NCBI GenBank assembly: GCA_003022925.1
Contig: PXRY01000013.1
Location: 17,229 to 50,576, forward strand
DNA length: 33,348 nt
Source of the DNA: Halobacteriales archaeon QS_8_65_32
GTDB lineage: Archaea; Halobacteriota; Halobacteria; Halobacteriales; Halococcaceae
Direction of reading: 5' to 3'
Made by a program: the position numbers and the translations under genes. The notes below the pieces were generated by a model that had not been told where the DNA came from, made no database searches, and was given only the letters and a program-made list of their open reading frames with translations. This document shows positions 31,404 through 33,348 of this stretch, one piece after another. Positions within the stretch are counted from its first letter, which is position 1. Each line of letters begins with the position of its first letter.

Positions 31404-32047
31404 CGTTCTTTCACCATGAGTTTCCACACGTCATCGGCGACGCTCGGTTCGGTGGCGACGATATAGCGTCGTCCCGGCTGGAGTTCCGTTTCCGGCCCGG
31501 CGATGTCCGTCCCGTCGGCACCGGAAACGACCTGACTGCCGCTCGGGAACAACACCTCGTCGAGCCGTTTGCCGGCGGCCGGCGCTCCCCGGTCGACTTC
31601 CACTTCGATGACGTCGAGGTTGCCGGTGGCGGCTCGGAGCGAGCGGATGTTCCGACCGAGGATCTCGTCGGCGGCGGCCTTCGCGCCGGCGGCTTCCGGG
31701 GAGACGACGCTGTCGGCGAGGTCGCCGCTCTCGCTCTCCCGGTCGGTCCGGGCGACCGTGCGGATACCGTCGGCTCGCTCCTCGATGGTCGTACAGAGAC
31801 TCAGATTGGTGTCCGTATCGCCGGTCAGCGCAGCGAAGACGTCGGCCCGCTCGGGTTCGGTCCGTTCGAGGACGTCCGGATCGGTGGCATCGCCGTGGAC
31901 GATCGTACCGAAACGGTCGTCGGCGAGGCGCTCACACCGGTCGGCGTCCCGTTCGATAACAGTGATCTCGTAGTCGTAGTCGCCGAGGATCTCAGCAGTG
32001 CGGCGGCTGACACGGCCCCCGCCCGCCAGGATGACGTACTGGTTCAT
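31400..32047 (-). CDS. TrkA-type RCK regulatory protein
   Basis: The 215-aa protein has an RCK/TrkA-N Rossmann domain (VILAGGGRVSRRTAEIL, ITVIERDADRCERLA, VHGDATDPDVLE, DVFAALTGDTDTNLSLC) and a C-terminal TrkA-C-like beta domain (VIEVEVDRGAPAAGKRLDEV, LQPGRRYIVATEP). It should bind NAD(H) or a nucleotide and control a partner transporter. The immediately overlapping APC permease, rather than a TrkH channel, is the likely partner. The glycine motif GGGRVS deviates slightly from GxGxxG. A TAACTAAATT box lies 19-28 bases before its ATG. Confidence 0.85.
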   Translation of the reverse strand: MNQYVILAGGGRVSRRTAEILGDYDYEITVIERDADRCERLADDRFGTIVHGDATDPDVLERTEPERADVFAALTGDTDTNLSLCTTIEERADGIRTVARTDRESESGDLADSVVSPEAAGAKAAADEILGRNIRSLRAATGNLDVIEVEVDRGAPAAGKRLDEVLFPSGSQVVSGADGTDIAGPETELQPGRRYIVATEPSVADDVWKLMVKER

Positions 32048-32065
32048 TCGCGTGCATGGGCTGAG

Positions 32066-32075
32066 AATTTAGTTA
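32066..32075 (-). promoter_or_regulatory. TATA-like box of the trkA-APC operon
   Basis: TAACTAAATT on the minus strand is centred about 24 bases before ATG 32047, giving a leaderless bicistronic message. Confidence 0.5.
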
Positions 32076-32286
32076 CTCGCGGGGACTGGCCGCCGCGACA
32101 CCTTTTGCTGCCCATGGCGGGCAGGGGCCATTCGCTGGTAGTCGTACCTGAAGGCTTGTAATGCTTCGGCCGGCGTCGTCGACCCATCCGTCCGGCCTGC
32201 TCCATCGGATCGCCGGACGGTAGCAAGCGATCGACGTACACACTGCCGAACGCTTTCCCGCTGTCGAACCGAACGCCGACCCCCGA

Positions 32287-33348
32287 TTACGCTTCGAAGA
32301 CGAAGCTGCCGTCCCGTTGCACTACCTCGCCATCGAGTTCGATCCGCGAGTCGGAATTCATATCGACGATCATGTCGACGTGGGCGGCCGACTCGTTGCC
32401 CTCCCGGTTCTCGCCGACGTTCATGTCGTAGGCGTTGCCGACCGCTAAATGGACGGTATCGCCCATCTTCTCGTCGAAGAGCATATTATAGGTAAAGCGG
32501 TCGATCTGCCGGTTCATACCGATGCCAAGTTCGCCCAGCCGTCGTGCGCCATCGTCGGTCTCCAGGATTTCGGTCAGCAGTTCTCGATTCTTGCCGGCGT
32601 CGTGTTCGACGACTTTGCCGTCCTCGAAAACCAAGCGGGCGTTCGTGACCTCCCGGCCCTGGCGATAGACCGGCTTGTCGAAGTGGACCGCTCCCTCCAC
32701 GGAGTCGGGCACCGGCGCGGTGAACACCTCGCCTCCAGGGAGGTTGTGTCGGGCGTCGTCGTTGACCGCGATCATCCCGTCGATCGACATCGAAACGTCA
32801 GTCCCCTCTCCCGAGACGATACGGACTTCCGAGGCGTCGTCGAGGCGTTCGGTCATGTTCGCCTGGAACTCGTACTGCTCGTCCCAGTCCAAGTTCACTG
32901 CGTCCCAGACGAAGTTCTCGTACTCCTCGGTGCTGACTTCCGCGAGTTGGGCGCTCGACGCGGTCGGGAACTGGGTGAGACACCACCGTTTCGACAGCGC
33001 GACTTCCTGTACTGGTTTCGTGACGCGTTGGCGGGCGGCGGTCGTCGCCGGTGGAACGTCCGCGGTCTCGGTGGCGTTTCGCGGCGCTCGGATCCTGATC
33101 AACACGTCCGAGGCCTCGTAGAGCGCTTTCGTGTGTTCGGGAGTCTCGAACCCCTCGGGATCGGCCGCGCGCATGAAGGCTCGGTCGGCCCGGTCGCTCT
33201 TGCCCAACTGAACCGGCGTTGCGCCCCGATCGCCGACGAGTTCGTGCAGCGCGACGACGAGGTCCTCGGCCGCTGCGGGCGCGCTGATAACCACCATGTC
33301 GCCGGCGTCGATCCCGGTGGAGTGATCGGCGATGACTCGGGCGTGCTC
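32287..33348 (-). CDS. M29-family aminopeptidase (5' end outside window)
   Basis: The visible 353 residues belong to the M29 (AmpS/aminopeptidase T) metallopeptidases, which remove N-terminal residues with two metal ions. The frame stays open to the window edge (HARVIADHSTGIDAGD before MVVISAPAAAEDLV), so ATG 33297 is internal. Recognisable parts are NLPGGEVFTAPVPDSVEG with the metal-binding Glu, FDKPVYRQGREV, ELGIGMNRQIDRFTYNMLFD, and near the C terminus AAHVDMIVDMNSDSRIELDG with His and Asp ligands. The expected full length is about 360-370 residues, so little is missing. The gene stands apart from the trkA operon by 240 bases. Confidence 0.88.
   Translation of the reverse strand, partial: EHARVIADHSTGIDAGDMVVISAPAAAEDLVVALHELVGDRGATPVQLGKSDRADRAFMRAADPEGFETPEHTKALYEASDVLIRIRAPRNATETADVPPATTAARQRVTKPVQEVALSKRWCLTQFPTASSAQLAEVSTEEYENFVWDAVNLDWDEQYEFQANMTERLDDASEVRIVSGEGTDVSMSIDGMIAVNDDARHNLPGGEVFTAPVPDSVEGAVHFDKPVYRQGREVTNARLVFEDGKVVEHDAGKNRELLTEILETDDGARRLGELGIGMNRQIDRFTYNMLFDEKMGDTVHLAVGNAYDMNVGENREGNESAAHVDMIVDMNSDSRIELDGEVVQRDGSFVFEA

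Overview
This window is chromosomal DNA from an extremely halophilic archaeon (class Halobacteria). The reasons are high GC, strongly acidic proteins, TATA-like boxes about 25 bases before many start codons (leaderless transcripts), many genes of haloarchaea-specific families, and a textbook haloarchaeal oriC1. I cannot fix the genus. I see no rRNA, tRNA or CRISPR array.

Left part (1-7.3 kb): malate dehydrogenase, an archaeal p27/SSSCA1-type zinc protein, an extended-SDR epimerase, an uncharacterised acidic protein, a ferritin-like protein, two tiny zinc-finger proteins of 51 and 50 aa, and a divergent pair of double-rhodanese sulfurtransferases (TssA/TssB type).

Middle-left part (7.5-14.8 kb): a concentration of gene decay. 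A thiamine-type ABC transporter operon has collapsed into a frameshifted binding protein, a permease stub and the C-terminal end of the ATPase. Then come a methyltransferase (intact), a frameshifted DUF2391 membrane protein, an HxlR-type regulator with no clear start, an intact RecA/KaiC-like protein, and four broken genes. Two of these four appear to be paralogues of one uncharacterised family.

Replication region (14.9-27.5 kb): an uncharacterised protein coupled to a 29-aa membrane peptide, then oapC-oapB-oapA on the minus strand facing orc1/cdc6 on the plus strand. The 1.14 kb between oapA and orc1 is the origin: two inverted ORB elements flank an AT-rich unwinding element, with purine/pyrimidine tracts mirrored outside it. 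After orc1 come a short segment bounded by a 23-bp repeat of the orc1 3' end and containing a pseudogene, an SDR dehydrogenase, a frameshifted class III aminotransferase, a signal peptidase I, and the DNA polymerase D small subunit (DP1). The DP1 gene carries, inside its linker-coding segment, a second inverted pair of ORB-like sequences. A single ORB-like core also lies in the decayed thiamine ATPase gene.

Right part (27.7-33.3 kb): a low-GC broken phospholipase-D-like gene, a VapBC toxin-antitoxin pair, remnants of a probable second toxin-antitoxin locus, a TrkA-type regulator translationally coupled to an APC permease, and an M29 aminopeptidase running off the window.

The most interesting items are the ORB-like pair inside the DP1 gene, the repeat at the end of orc1, and the unusually high share of broken accessory genes around an intact replication core.
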